64,000 nt of DNA from NCBI GenBank assembly GCA_015680685.1, contig MNCI01007747.1, positions 60,001 to 124,000 on the forward strand. The letters are read 5' to 3'. A program made the translations under genes and the position numbers. The notes beneath the pieces were generated by a model. The model saw nothing but the letters and a program-made list of their open reading frames with translations, made no database searches and was not told the origin of the DNA. Positions 21,747 to 33,517 of the stretch are shown one piece after another; positions within the stretch are counted from its first letter, which is position 1; every line of letters starts with the position of its first letter. The DNA is from Gnetum montanum. Lineage: Eukaryota > Streptophyta > Gnetopsida > Gnetales > Gnetaceae.

Positions 21747-24532
21747 ATGGCCCCGAAATGCTCACAGCAGGAGGGTCCTACCCAAGGTGGAGCAAAACAA
21801 CCTAGGAGAGGTAGAAGGCAAGGTCCTGCCAGACAACATACCGAATAGGAGGTGCACTCATCTAGTATCCATCAAGAAGAACCTCCTACTAGATGATCCG
21901 GGTGGGTAGAAGGAGAAATTGTTGTTGCACCTAAACTGGGACAACAACTCATGTTGCCCTCGGAATGCATTCAAGCTATCCATACGAAGTCCACACATGC
22001 TTCAGTGATTGTGGAACTTAACTTCGAATCTTTTGTAGAGTTTTCTCCTGATGCTATTAGGGATCATCTTAAGGGATCTCCCTTATGGCCTATCCTCTCT
22101 GAAAGTGGTACCTGGTACTTAGGCAAAATGTACCTATTCTGGCATAATAAGGAGCAAGGCACCACAGTTAACATCGGTGGTGTGGTAGTAGATTTTTCTA
22201 CACAGGTGATTTCAAAAGTGTTAAACCTTCTGAATTCAAGCCCCCATGTTGCTCGGTTATCTACCTGATTAGACCCTGATGTGCGAAAGGATTGGTTAGA
22301 GAAGGCTTACGACAAAGGTAAAGCTTTTGGTGAGCTGACAACAGAAGAGCGGGTTTATTTTCAAATTGGAATGTATCACCTCTTCCCCAAAAAAGGTTTG
22401 AAAAGAATATCAATGTATGCGGAAAGAGGGTGTGCAGTGTTGATGGGAAAGGTTAATGCTAACCTTTCCCATCTATATTTAATGGAGATCCTAAGGCAAT
22501 TCGAAGAATGAAAGTCATGGAAGATGGCACTCCCTTTTCCCTGCCTTATCAGAAAACTGTGCCGATGGGCTGGTATTTGGGGATACTCAAATGACATCCT
22601 ATGAAAGGCCCAGAATGCTTCTTATGCTAATTTATTAAAGGTGCCAGCTCCAAGAAAGAGCACTAGCAAAGATCTAGGACCAGATGAAGAAGAAGAAGAA
22701 CAGATGACTGGATCACCTGCAACTCAACTTGTAGGACCCAGTTAGCCTCCAGCCACAGGTCCCAGCCAACAACAAGAAGCAGAACCTAGCATAGGCCAGG
22801 ATCAACCACTGCCACAAGACTATAGACCATTAATGGACCATCTTCAGGCCATTGCCGAGACGAGTAGGTGGGGAAGTTATGATGACGCAAATCTCTTTCA
22901 CATCATCGATGATGCCGAACAGCCTACTATTTTATTACTTTGTACACGGGGTGAGTTATCAATGCAAATAGGAGGGGAGAGCAGATGGTCACAACAGATC
23001 TCTAGACACACGGCATCTTTTCAAGTGCAATAAGAGACTAGTAAAGGGGCCACTGTGGTAGTCATGCAATACCAAGATGCCATGGGAGCTGCTAAAGTGG
23101 TCGTTGACCACATCAAAGTGTTCTTTAATATGCCTATTGTACCACCAGTAGATCTTTTAGGAGCACAAGATGCTCAAAATATTTTTGGAACCTCAATGAC
23201 TCCTGTGGAACATGAGGATGCATTGGACAGATTGCTTCAAACAGGACAAGTTTTGACATCTTTGTTTAACATCCCCTAGGATGTAACAACAGTTCAATGA
23301 GAACTCATTTCCACAAAGGGGAAGCTGGTCATATCCAAATTAAGGGCAGAGCATGTTGAAACTGAAGTGCAGAAACTACAAGAGCAGCTCATAGCCTTAC
23401 AAACAGCACAGCAGGATCCTTTGCAATTTTTTCTTGCAAACTAGCCAGATAATTTTATAATCAAGCAACTAAAAAAACTAATTGCAGAAAATAAAAAGAT
23501 GGCAAAAGAAAAGGAGATGGCCACTTGGGATTCCTCCACAGCAAAGGCACAAACACATGCACATCTTAAGGCACTCAAGGTCTGACAAGAAGAGAATAAG
23601 CAGTTGGTTGCAGATAACCTTTGATTGACTTCTGTGGAGAAACAAAAGAATGTTCTCGATGACACTTTCATCAGTTTCAAGAACAGTTCATTCGAGTCAA
23701 CTGGGATGTAAGCTATTTAACTAGAGAGAACCAAACCGTCTCAATGGAGGAGGTACATGCTATTCGATAGAAATCAGCCATCGAGATTAGTGCATGGCAG
23801 AATGAGGTTAAACGACATGAGAAGCTAAAGGAGAATTTCCATGACCAGGTGGGGATGTACAAACCAATCTTGGAGAAGGAGATCAATATGGTCAAGACTC
23901 AAATCAATAGCATCAGTGCCCAGTACATTGATTGGGAGGCCATAGTGGACACTGATGCTTTTTCCCACCAAGTAGAAATTAAGAACCAGGACCTGCAGAT
24001 CCAAGACTTGATTGAATACATGGAGTTGGTAAACCTTCGATATGCCAACCTAGCCATGTTAACAGCAGGATGCCCAAGGTCAGAGCTCAAGCAGTAGGTA
24101 GCTTCCACCCACATCAAATATGAAGCAGAATTTGTAGAGTGAAAGAAGTTGGCTGAAAAACTAGATGTCTCAAATTATGAATTTGTGGTCATAAAAGAAA
24201 GCTACCAAGGATAGAAAGATGTGGCAACCAACTTGGCTCAATGTCTAACAGAGCTTCATGAATACAAGAACAAAGCTAGAGCCTATGAAGAGGAATAACA
24301 TGTGTTTGCGGCGTGGTATGTCAAAGTTAATCAGATGTTCCTGCAACTACCCTGTCTGTGGGAAGTGCTGATTCCATCAAACATCGGAGCATCAGCATGG
24401 ATGACACAAGACCCTTGGACTGAAGAGGAGAAGCTCTAGGCTATTCTTCGGTGTTTTCAACCTTCAAAGCTTGGAGCACGTGACAAAGGGAAAGCACCCA
24501 TGCAGGAGCCACTGCCACCAGGAACTACATGA
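21747..24532 (+). pseudogene. ORF3 of element C: N-terminal domain plus long coiled-coil, env position
   Basis: The ATG begins MAPKCSQQEGPTQGG and a basic QPRRGRRQ stretch; element E has a matching start (minus, 32585). Codons about 70-175 form a conserved block (FVEFSPDAIRDHLKGSPLW, GTWYLGKMYLFWHN, VVVDFSTQVISKVLNL) that resembles the 'putative plant transposon protein' domain often found in Athila-type elements. A second block (DVRKDWLEKAYDKG) follows. After about 22510 frameshifts appear; the rest is low-complexity, then Glu/Lys/Gln-rich heptad-like sequence (about 23330-24310), ending with GARDKGKAP. No signal peptide or membrane segment is visible, so it does not look like a viral envelope. 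Function unknown. Confidence 0.7.
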
Positions 24533-24690
24533 GTTCCACATTTTTGTAGTTGTAGTATTTTTTCTCTGTGTTGTGTTTTCCCACACTACGGCGTTAGTCC
24601 ATTTATTTTTCTAGTTAATAATCCCATACCTATCCACTGTGTAATCACTGAAGCTTTTTCTCCTTGTAACTCAAGGATGAGTTTTTATTC

Positions 24691-24703
24691 AGTCATCGGG
24701 GTA
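24691..24703 (+). other. Polypurine tract of element C
   Basis: AGTCATCGGGGTA immediately precedes the LTR start TGATGAG at 24704. Element E has AGTCATGGGGGTA in the same place (minus, 29520-29508), one base different. Confidence 0.75.
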
Positions 24704-25639
24704 TGATGAGACGTGATTAGCATAGGCCGCAATATCGCGTCCACTGCGATATGGCATCCCCTCATAATATCGCGTCTTCCCTATGATATTTCGTACACAA
24801 TATCATAGTCCTCCAGCATATCTATAAATAATACATGGCTCTCCCTTGTTCATATTTTTTCCTGTGTATGCCCGTAGTGTGGTGAATGTAATTGTACGGT
24901 GTCTTTATTCGAGTGTGTTATGCATATGACCGACAATAAAGATCAAGATTACTTCATCATTGTAGCATTCACTTAGTTTATTTATTTGTTATTTATTTAA
25001 TGTTATTTATTATTTATTACTTTCATAGCATGATGTGAGTACGACTTGACTACGAGCATCTACGGGTGTGTACGGCTAGTCAAGGAATCAGTTGCTCATT
25101 GCAATTAGTCTCTCACCCTTAAACTCCTAGAAGTGGAACGAGTAAGACTTGGTTATGAGAATTTAAGTTTGACTACTTGGTAGCCCAGTGGTGTATCCAA
25201 GATCTACGCTTGGTAACCCAATGGCATATTTGGGATTTGCGCTTGGTAATCCCAGTGGCGTACCTAGGAGCTACACTTGGTAGTCCCAGTGGTAGTCGTG
25301 CATGAAGTCCAAGATGTGTATGGTTGATCAAGGAATCGGTTGCTCATTGCACTTAGGCTAGATTATATTTTCTTACCCTTTTTCCTCCTAGCTTAGCTTA
25401 GTTAAATATTCTTTTCCATTACCTTCAGGAGTAGCATTAGAATTAGGAACACACCATACACCTCATCTAGACTAAACCATACGTGACATGCAATACTAGT
25501 TTAAGTGGGAAGACAACAAACTGCAACCTAAGGCTAACTGTCTAGGTGCCACAACTAGTCCATCTACAGAGTTCAACCAGATCGTGCGTACATGCTCGTA
25601 TTCGTATGGTTGAGTGTAGGGGTACCTCGTCACTCATCA
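24704..25639 (+). repeat. 3' LTR of element C
   Basis: 936 bp, TGATGAG to CTCATCA. U3 carries several ATATCGCG/GATAT words (24732-24810), a TATA box at 24822-24830, and downstream the TCTTTATTCGAGTG and CAATAAAGAT words typical of this LTR family, likely including the polyadenylation signal. Homologous to 16981-17744. Confidence 0.9.
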
Positions 25640-25644
25640 TACGC
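25640..25644. repeat. Target-site duplication of element C, right copy (TACGC)
   Basis: Matches 16976-16980 exactly. Confidence 0.9.
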
Positions 25645-26305
25645 TAAGGTCCTACATATAAATATGAACCTACCATCATGTCAAAATTATCTTTTGATCC
25701 ACATTGTAACTAAACTCTTGAAATTTAATTTTTTGATTTTAAGTATTATTTTGAGTGCCTACAGTATAGTGATTAGTAGTTGTACGAAATCTTTATTCGA
25801 GTGGAGTATCCATGGACATATTCCATGTTTAGCAATAAAGATTGAGATTGTTCTTCATCATTGTAGTATTTTAGTTAGATTATGTAATTTATTTCTACAA
25901 TGTCATTTGCTTTTATCATCTTTATTAGTATCAACAAAATAAGTATGGCTAGTTTTGATTGCCAAATACAATAATAGTTGTGCTTGATTTACGTAGTAGC
26001 AAAGTTTCTTGGCAATCGCAATGATAGGTACACCAACCTAGGGCATGTATAGAAGACCAAGAATGGATTCTTATCATCATTAGGCTAGAATAAAATTTCA
26101 TCTTCATTACTCCTTAGTTAATAGTATTTACATTTATTTTATTATATTTTACTTTAGTACTTTACAAGCTAGTAAACATTAATCAACCATATACCTTATC
26201 ATAAGTTATATCATACACTTGCACTTTTCTAGCTTTGGTAGGAAGACAAAAATTACAAAATCATTGTTAGCATGCTAGTATATGATATTGTCTCATCCAT
26301 GAACT
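25645..26305 (+). repeat. Element D: older related LTR, interrupted by element C
   Basis: The sequence after element C contains CATATAAATATG, ATCTTTATTCGAGTGGAG, CAATAAAGATTGAGATTG and CTTCATCATTGTAG in the same order as the TATA and R/U5 part of the C LTR, but clearly more diverged. The left part of D probably begins at TGATGTTGAAG near 16954. The right end, near TCTCATCC at 26290-26298, is uncertain. It may be a solo LTR or the LTR of an unseen element. Confidence 0.55.
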
Positions 26306-27989
26306 AGGATCTTCTTACTTGCATATGCTTATGAATTATGTGATTGAGCATTGGAAACTCTCTTTACTCATTAGTTGGAACTTTAGATCCTAAAAAGTAT
26401 AACATGAATACATGTGAATTCTTTGAAACATTCCCCTTTTGGTATTTTGAAAGCATGAAATTATGAGTTAAGCTAAAAATATAGGACCTTTGCTCTTAAG
26501 TAATTCTTAAGTAGTATAGAATAGGATATAAGATATATATTTGGAGAGTGCAATGAGAAATTGATTTCTTAGAATGGAGCATGTGTTAACTTGAGCATTT
26601 GTTGCTTTGAAACATTTATATAAAGAACATATTTAGTAATATGGACTTTATTTTGCTCACTTTCCTAGAATGATGATGTAACAAGCTTTTTTCATAGGCT
26701 CATTATTTGATCTTCTTTGTTCATATCTAAGCTACAATTCTTGTAGCTTACCTAAAATAGTAGCTACTTGAAGTCTTCCCCTAATATCTATATTATGCAG
26801 GTTATCTCTTATGGTAACATTAAACATCCATCTAAGCATTTGAATTTCTACCATACTCATTTTTTATTCATGGCTCTTTTGTAATGTCCAACATTTAGTA
26901 TCATATAAGACAGAGAAAAAAAATTAAATATGATTTGAAGAAATTGCAAATAAACAAAGATCTAGGTCTTCCTTGAGCTGAATAGTAAAAAAGAAATTAT
27001 GTTGGGACAAGGCTAGGTTGATGATGATGATGATGATTTAGTGATATACACTAGGAGGTTAGAATAACCTTTTACCATGACCATAGGTATGAAGAAGAAA
27101 CATCTAATACATTTATTAATAAGATAAGAGAAAAGTCTATAGCTGTAATCTTAATTAATGATGTAACTTATATCAATGACCTAATTATTACCTTACAACA
27201 AGAGATGTAGAGCAAGAACTAGGTAGTAAAATTATGTAAGTAGATAAGTGAGACTCATTTTTTCAATGTACTTGTTTGTTATAAGGATAAATCCTTCTAA
27301 TATCTTATCAAAATTCAAGTATCCACCAAAGAAATGAATAAGTAAAAAAAAGGACCCTAAAGGAAGAAAATTTATAAATGAAATCACATTAACCATATTT
27401 TAAAAATATAGATTATCCTATTTAGTATGGATTCAGAACCACTGAACACTATATCTCTAAACTGATCAATTGACTAGGATGAAAGCCCTCTATATTGTTT
27501 TAGAAAACAACTTTGCAAACTATTTTATTATAAATAATATAGTATCAACTTCTTAGTCATTAGATAGATAGATCAACTTGCTCAAAGCTAAAAGGAGTCA
27601 AATAAGGTGATAATGGATCACCAACTAGTTAGCAAAAACTTATTTGAGTCATAAAGATTAATGGTTATGGTTAAGAAATAGTTATTTCTCTATCAAATTA
27701 AGTGCTACAACATCAGATTTCAAGTGCTACCAATGAAATTTTAAGTACTATAAGTTTATCTATTTGGTACTACCTCATCAAGTTTCAAGAAATGAATGAT
27801 AAGTGATTTAGTTATATGTGAAATTTTTTTTATTAATGCATGGGTTAATAGATAAGTGTATGTAGTTTTTATTTGTAATATTTACTCTTTACTTATTTTA
27901 AACTTATTTATCTTATGTCTGTATGTGTTGATACAAAAGTTTGATGACACATAAGTATTGCAACATTGAAGTTGGTAGCTTTCTATATA
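26306..27989. other. Unassigned AT-rich sequence upstream of LINE remnant
   Basis: No convincing frame. A short GAT microsatellite lies at about 27019-27036. It may include the decayed 5' part of LINE G, but I could not show this. Confidence 0.35.
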
Positions 27990-28680
27990 GTAGCATATGT
28001 CATACACAAAAAGTAAAATTATATTAAAATTAAAATCACAATTATATTATGAAGATCTTGATTTTATTATGGATTTCAATGTTAGAGAATATTTAGTAGA
28101 GTATCATATAGAGTTTTTGTTGCAAATTAAAATGATTTCTCAGACAATAAAAAATAAGAATAAAATATTTAGTATAGACTCATTTCAAAAATCAAAGGAA
28201 AATATATGAATTTAGCACATAAAAAATGGACTTTTGAAAGACAACATAAGGAGCTTGAACAAATTTTGCTTACTAGAGCTAAGGAAGTTATGCATTGATA
28301 ATAATAAAATGCTCAAAAGACTTGGTTTGATAAGGATTTCATACAAGCTAGACAAACTTTTAAGAATGCAAATAAGAGTCACATAAAAATTTTGGTTGAG
28401 GCATATAAATTCTTGATTAGAAAAAGGGGAAGGAAATTTATCATGTAGAAAGAGAGATATTTTTCATACAATATTAGAAAGGAACCTAGATAATTTTGAA
28501 AATTTTTTTGTCATAAATCCTTTTCATTATTTAAATTTTCATTTCAAGATTTTTTTTCATTTTACAATAAGCTATTTATAGGAGAAGATGATAATTTTAC
28601 TATTATTGTACATCAAGCATCTCTCCAATTTATTCTTGAGGAAGTCACCAAAGGTATTAAAAAGCTAGCATTTGGCAAAG
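27990..28680 (+). pseudogene. LINE G, first part (linker before reverse transcriptase)
   Basis: Plus-strand frames give MSYTKSKIILKLKSQL, then KKWTFERQHKELEQIL and TRAKEV near 28216-28300, and finally FILEEVTKGIKKLAFGK at 28630-28680. This is the segment between endonuclease and RT of plant non-LTR retrotransposons. The frame stops at the E insertion (28681) and resumes at 63395 in the same phase once one CAAAG copy is removed, which shows this was one element. Confidence 0.65.
28676..28680. repeat. Target-site duplication of element E, left copy (CAAAG)
   Basis: CAAAG precedes the LTR at 28681 and recurs at 63390-63394 after the right LTR. Confidence 0.9.
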
Positions 28681-29507
28681 TGATGAGCATCGAGGTACCC
28701 CTATGCCCAACCATACAAATCACAAAGTGTTCATACATGATCTGGTAGAATTTTGTAGACTTTATAGTTTCTAGTGTACCAGTCTTCTAGGAAATGAACC
28801 TTGCCCTAAGATCATTTGTTGTCTTTCTAAATACAGTTGTGAAGTACAAAGGTATGGTTAAGTGAAATAGAGGCATATGATTTTTATCATTTTATATTTT
28901 ATGCTCTTTGGTGCTTTGAAGAGAGAAATAAAGTAATTTAATGACTAATCTAAATTAACCAACTAATTGATCTCTAACTAATCCTAACATAAGCATCTAG
29001 CCCCACTTTTCATACATGTCCTGAACACATGTATCCACTACTCAGTTACTAAGCACTACACTATTGGGTGTACTAAGCAATAACACTGCTAGGATTACCA
29101 AGTGAATACATGTTACATTCAAAGTGGTCATACTTATGTAATTAATCTATCTATTATATCTTAATTAATTACATCATTAGCTTAATTACTAGAAAACATT
29201 GAATAAATAATTGAAAACATTGAATGCATAAATAAATATCTAAACTATCCATAATGTTGCAAGGTTTATCAAAAAAACACGTCTTTATTGCTACACAAAC
29301 TATCATGATTAGGTACAACAATGCTCGAATAAAGATCCGTACACTCAATGACTCCTAACATGGGCACTTGGGAAAAATATTCTAACTTCCAAATGTAATA
29401 GTCTGTGTTAACAAGGCCTAGTTGATAGGGCCCAATTGATGCAATAGACTGTATTGACAAGGTTTAGTCAACATGGCCTAGTTGATGCAACAAACCATAT
29501 TTCATCA
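28681..29507 (-). repeat. 3' LTR of element E
   Basis: 827 bp, homologous to 62330-63389. It has fewer copies of the U3 repeat (GGCCTAGTTGATGCAA type; about 29405-29490) than the 5' LTR, which accounts for most of the length difference. Confidence 0.9.
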
Positions 29508-29520
29508 TACCCCCATGACT
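29508..29520 (-). other. Polypurine tract of element E
   Basis: On the minus strand AGTCATGGGGGTA lies directly before the 3' LTR start TGATGAAATATGG. Nearly identical to that of element C. Confidence 0.75.
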
Positions 29521-29720
29521 AAATGAAAACTCATCCTCAAGTTCTTTACAAAATTGGAAAGGTATGGTATTATTGACTAACTTTTGACGTAACAAAACAA
29601 CAAGAAATAGACATAACAAAATTGAGTGCCTAGTTTATGAATCAATCACATTACAAAATTAAGCATGGTACAAAAATTGGACAATCACATCCTCTAATGG
29701 AATGAAGAAAAAAGAGAAGA

Positions 29721-32585
29721 TCACATAGTCCTAGGCTCAATAGGCTCTTGAGGCTCCAAGGAGCCTTCTCCAACCCTAAGCACTATTGATGGCTAAGGTG
29801 GTTATGGTTGTCCTACTACTACTACAACTTTTGGTGAAAGGCTAAAAGCATTCAACAATTCTTTCATCTTTTCTTGTTTACTATTGGGATCATTTAGAAT
29901 CCATGTAGCTTTGTTGATGTGGGCTAGAATTGGAATATCCCAAGGACAAGATAATATTGGAAGTAGCTCCTTCACATTGACAAACTAGGCCATGAATTGT
30001 TTGCAATCAATGTCAAACACTTAGATTGTCTCTTGCAATGCTTGGTAGTTATTCATTTTTTTGGCTAGGTTCTCGGTGACTAATATTTGATCAGTGAATT
30101 TTTCCTTGAGAACCTTAAGTTTGGCATTTTCCATTGCAATATTTTTCTTGATGTCTTTGTGATTCTTGAACTTGGCCTTGTATAATAAGTATGACCTGGC
30201 CAATTGCTTCTAAAGCTCAAACCATGATCATCTGGTAGTTAGCATTACTAGGTTTGCATAGTAGAGATTAGAAAACTCCTTGTACTCTGCCATCTCTTCA
30301 ACCGATAACTCCTTCATGTAGATTTCTACCTTGTTGTAGGCATCAATCCCATCGGCAATGGGTTGACACATGTCTTTTCCTTGTTGGAGTTTCTAGAGAG
30401 CCTCATTAACCTTTCCCTTTGCCAATTGGATATGCTTTTCATTCATCTCCTTTTGTAGTTCAACTTGGTCTATATAATGATCTTTAACATTTTTGAATTT
30501 CAAGCCTCATTTCTCTATGCAACAATCTCAATGGCTAATTTTTGGCATAAGGTGTGGACCTCCTCCATGGAGAGATTATGATTCTCTACTATCAATCTCC
30601 TCAATTGGGCATTTGCTTTGGTGAGCTACTCCTACTATTGATGGATGAATTCTTCTAGTTGTTTTTTTTTTTTGTCCATCAATGTTCCATAGGCTATGGT
30701 TCTCTGAAATCAAGGTTTGATTTTTCTAGCATGTCTACATCAAGTCACTCCATACTGAATGAATTTCAACTTTTGCTATGGACTGATTAAAGACCACTAT
30801 TACCATTTTTCCCTCAACCTACTTTAGCTATTCTTGAAGTTGCTAAAAAGCTTTATCTCATATCAATGTAGGGTTGATAAGAGTAGGATCGGCAATTTAG
30901 GTATGCAATTTGGTAACTTCTACTACCAAGCATTGATTGTGTGATTAAGCTATTTTAAGTTTCCCTTCTAGGATGAGGGACTTTCCCTTTTCCTCTAAAA
31001 TCTCTAATTGGGTTACAATGATTGTATCTAAAAAATCAAAGAGATCAAAAATTTGTTTCCTAGTTCCCACTATTTGATCCAGCAATTCTTCATGTTGTGT
31101 TGAACTTAATTATCTGCTGATTATCCCTAGGGACATCTTCACATCTCTAAGTGTAGAAATATCTAGTACAAGTGTTGTAGGTGTGTTTAATGCCTCAACA
31201 ACTAGGTCAGAAATGATATTTTTAGCTATCTGTTGTCCTTGGTGTTACATCACCAATATGGTTGCCTCTTCATCCTCCTCTAAGCACACCAAAAAGGAAG
31301 AAGTAATCCAAAATATTTTTGGGAATATATGATGTTGAGAGAGAGACATTGTTACCCCTTGCACATTTAGATTTGACCTTGTAGGAAACTATGTTCATTT
31401 GAAAGATAGCATTTATCTACCTCCCTCCATCTGGATGATTGTACAAGACACTTCTTTGAGGTGATTCATGGCTAGTCTATATGTAGATTGGTCTTCACCA
31501 CTAGTTTCTACCTACTATTCCTACTGTTACAAGAGCTTTTCTTATATTTTTTGCATGCACTCAACCACAATGTAGGCCTCTAGAAGTTTCTCATGAGTAG
31601 GTGGTGCATGTGGTTATTGTTTCTTCTCTTCTATGGTCATGGTAGGCATCTTATCTTTCATCATCTCAACACATGAAGCATTAGGAGCATGCATGAGTAT
31701 ATCATTTTTGTAGCAGAATATCCCTACCCTTTTGCATAATTTTCTAATCAAGGAAAGGAAAGGCAGGGGTTTACTTCCACATTCATTCTCCTTGAAGCAC
31801 TTCTCTATCTCTAAATAGATTAGCTATGGAAGGTTTTCTAGAAATTTCCTGCTTAGAATGGCACATGCTTAGGTGGAGAAGGCTATCACCTTACTGGCCC
31901 TCATTGTTGGATTAAGGTGGTAGGCTACTATCTTAAAATAGACTTGCTTCACCAGTATGACCACACCAAACTCCTTACAGTCAACCCCATAACATCGATG
32001 AGGTCACTCCTTTGCTCTAGGATCAACTTGTGTGGATAGCTCTACCAACTATGTTCCTACATCAAGCTACCCAAGGACCTACACAATGGCTTCTATAGCG
32101 TAAGACACTTGGATGACCTTGATTTTTATAGTGGCTCCTACTCTCCTATTGTCTCAAAAAATATATGGTTCTCCCATGTACAACTTCCCACTAGAAGTGA
32201 TGATTGACCACATGGAGGAGGCTTGCAATTTAGCTCTAACATCTTCTAGAGCTCATTCAAGGAATAGCTCGAAGTTCAACCCTTGGAGAACTAAGCGTTG
32301 GACCTTATAGTTTCCAATTATGTTGAACTAGGCCTATGTGAGTGTGACATCTAGTCTAGGTACAACGCATGGAACTTCACCACATTGTAAGTGTTTAGAT
32401 GTAGCTTTCTCTTTGGGAATCTATTGAATAGATTCCATTTTGACCTCATCTGTAAGAGGTCTCATTGTGTGGGTTGCCTCAACCTGTTCTTGGCCATGGT
32501 CTTGTTGCCCTCTTCCTCCTCTAGGTTGTTTCTCTTGTGGTTATGATGGTCCTTCCTCCTGCAATCTCTTTGGTCTTGGTGTCAT
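29721..32585 (-). pseudogene. ORF3 of element E: N-terminal domain plus coiled-coil, env position
   Basis: The minus-strand ATG at 32585 (directly after GCTATAG) begins MTPRPKRLQEEGPS with a following QPRGGRGQ stretch, matching the start of ORF3 in element C. The conserved block follows (FELFLE, SGKLYMGEPYIF, RRVGATIKI; about 32080-32280). The C-terminal two thirds decode in pieces to Lys/Glu/Gln-rich helical sequence, for example AMENAKLKVLKEKF and TENLAKKMNNYQALQ at 30045-30145. The end EPQEPIEPRTM lies at 29721-29760. Length is about 955 codons against about 928 in C. Many stops and frameshifts. No membrane segment or signal peptide recognised. Confidence 0.6.
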
Positions 32586-33020
32586 CTATAGCCACACATA
32601 ATAATGGATTAGCAAATATTATGTAACTTAGAATGACTAGAATACCTTATCTAGTAGGGAGGTTACACTTGGCTAAGGTGTGATTTTGGCTAGGTGGATT
32701 AAGTATCTAATTTTTATTCAAGCTTTGATTTATCAAAGTTTTTAGAAGGGTCAAATTCTAAAAAATTGACAATATAATAGCATTTTATATCTTAGCCCTT
32801 TAGGGGAGCTAAGAAAAGTTTCAAAAAATTATCATCAAAACCTTAAGGTTTGCTACCCTCATGACTAAGAGCTTACCTCTAGTATCTACAAGATTGAAGA
32901 ATGTGATGATTCGAATAAATGATGCAAGAGTTATAGGCTCAGGAAGGTTTTGTGATCTAAAAATTTCAAAAAATTCTTCGGTGTTATGAACCAAATGTGA
33001 AAAATTTAAAATGTTTCATG

Positions 33021-33120
33021 GTATTTATACTATTTTTGCATTGCATCAATAGGGCCTCATCGACACGGTTTGCAGCATCGACAAGGCCTCATCAACATAG
33101 CTATTGACCATCATTGACTA
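33021..33120 (-). promoter_or_regulatory. Putative internal promoter of element E upstream of ORF3
   Basis: On the minus strand a TATA box GTATAAATAC (33030-33021) is preceded by words such as TGTTGATGAGGCC and TGTCGATGAGGCC (33050-33110). The LTR U3 of E is built of related GATGAGGCCTAGTCAATG-type repeats (63160-63380). The closest match is in inverted orientation relative to the LTR, but the repeat is near-palindromic. The TATA lies 436 bp before the ORF3 ATG, close to the 468 bp in element C. Confidence 0.5.
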
Positions 33121-33517
33121 AGTCAAAACTTGAAAATAAAAAATAGATTTTGAATGAAATTAGGATTTAATGGAAACCGAAACAGCCATGAACATGATGA
33201 AAATGTAAGAGGGTGTTGAAGTTCCAAAAATTAAGAAAATTAAGAAAAATAAAGAAAGAAAATGGAGAATGAGAGTTCAAGGACCATAAAGTGGTTTGCA
33301 CAATGGAATATGCAAAAGATAGGATTGTAGTAATGTCTAAGGTAAGGGACATAACTAACCAAACTAAGAGATATGGAAGTGGGTCCTTTCCATAGTAGGC
33401 ACATGCCCTTGTTTCCCTTGCATAATCCCAACTAAGGAGTTTGTGAACCCCATAGTTGATTAATTGTCATGAAAAGTTAAGGACCAACCAAAGAGAACCC
33501 ATCCAAGAATTCCAACA
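33121..33517 (-). other. Non-coding part of element E next to the B insertion
   Basis: AT-rich, no recognised feature. It belongs to the integrase-ORF3 spacer and continues at 54496 on the other side of B. Confidence 0.5.

Larger units (their letters stand above)
16981..25639 (+). mobile_element. Element C: Athila-type LTR element with gag and ORF3 but no visible pol
   Basis: Two LTRs (16981-17744 and 24704-25639) begin TGATGAG and end CTCATCA, and the element is bounded by a perfect 5-bp duplication TACGC. A primer-binding site like 3' tRNA-Asp (17746) and a polypurine tract (24691-24703) complete the structure. Inside are gag (17878-19860), a spacer with a 278-N gap, an LTR-like internal promoter (21189-21283) and a third ORF (21747-24532). 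No protease, RT, RNase H or integrase is seen. Either this is a non-autonomous derivative or pol lies in a mis-sized gap at 20542-20819. Confidence 0.85.

Noticed and set aside
25592-25942. 116-codon ORF across the end of the C LTR
   Set aside because: It crosses the LTR boundary and target duplication into unrelated older DNA, so it cannot be an evolved gene.
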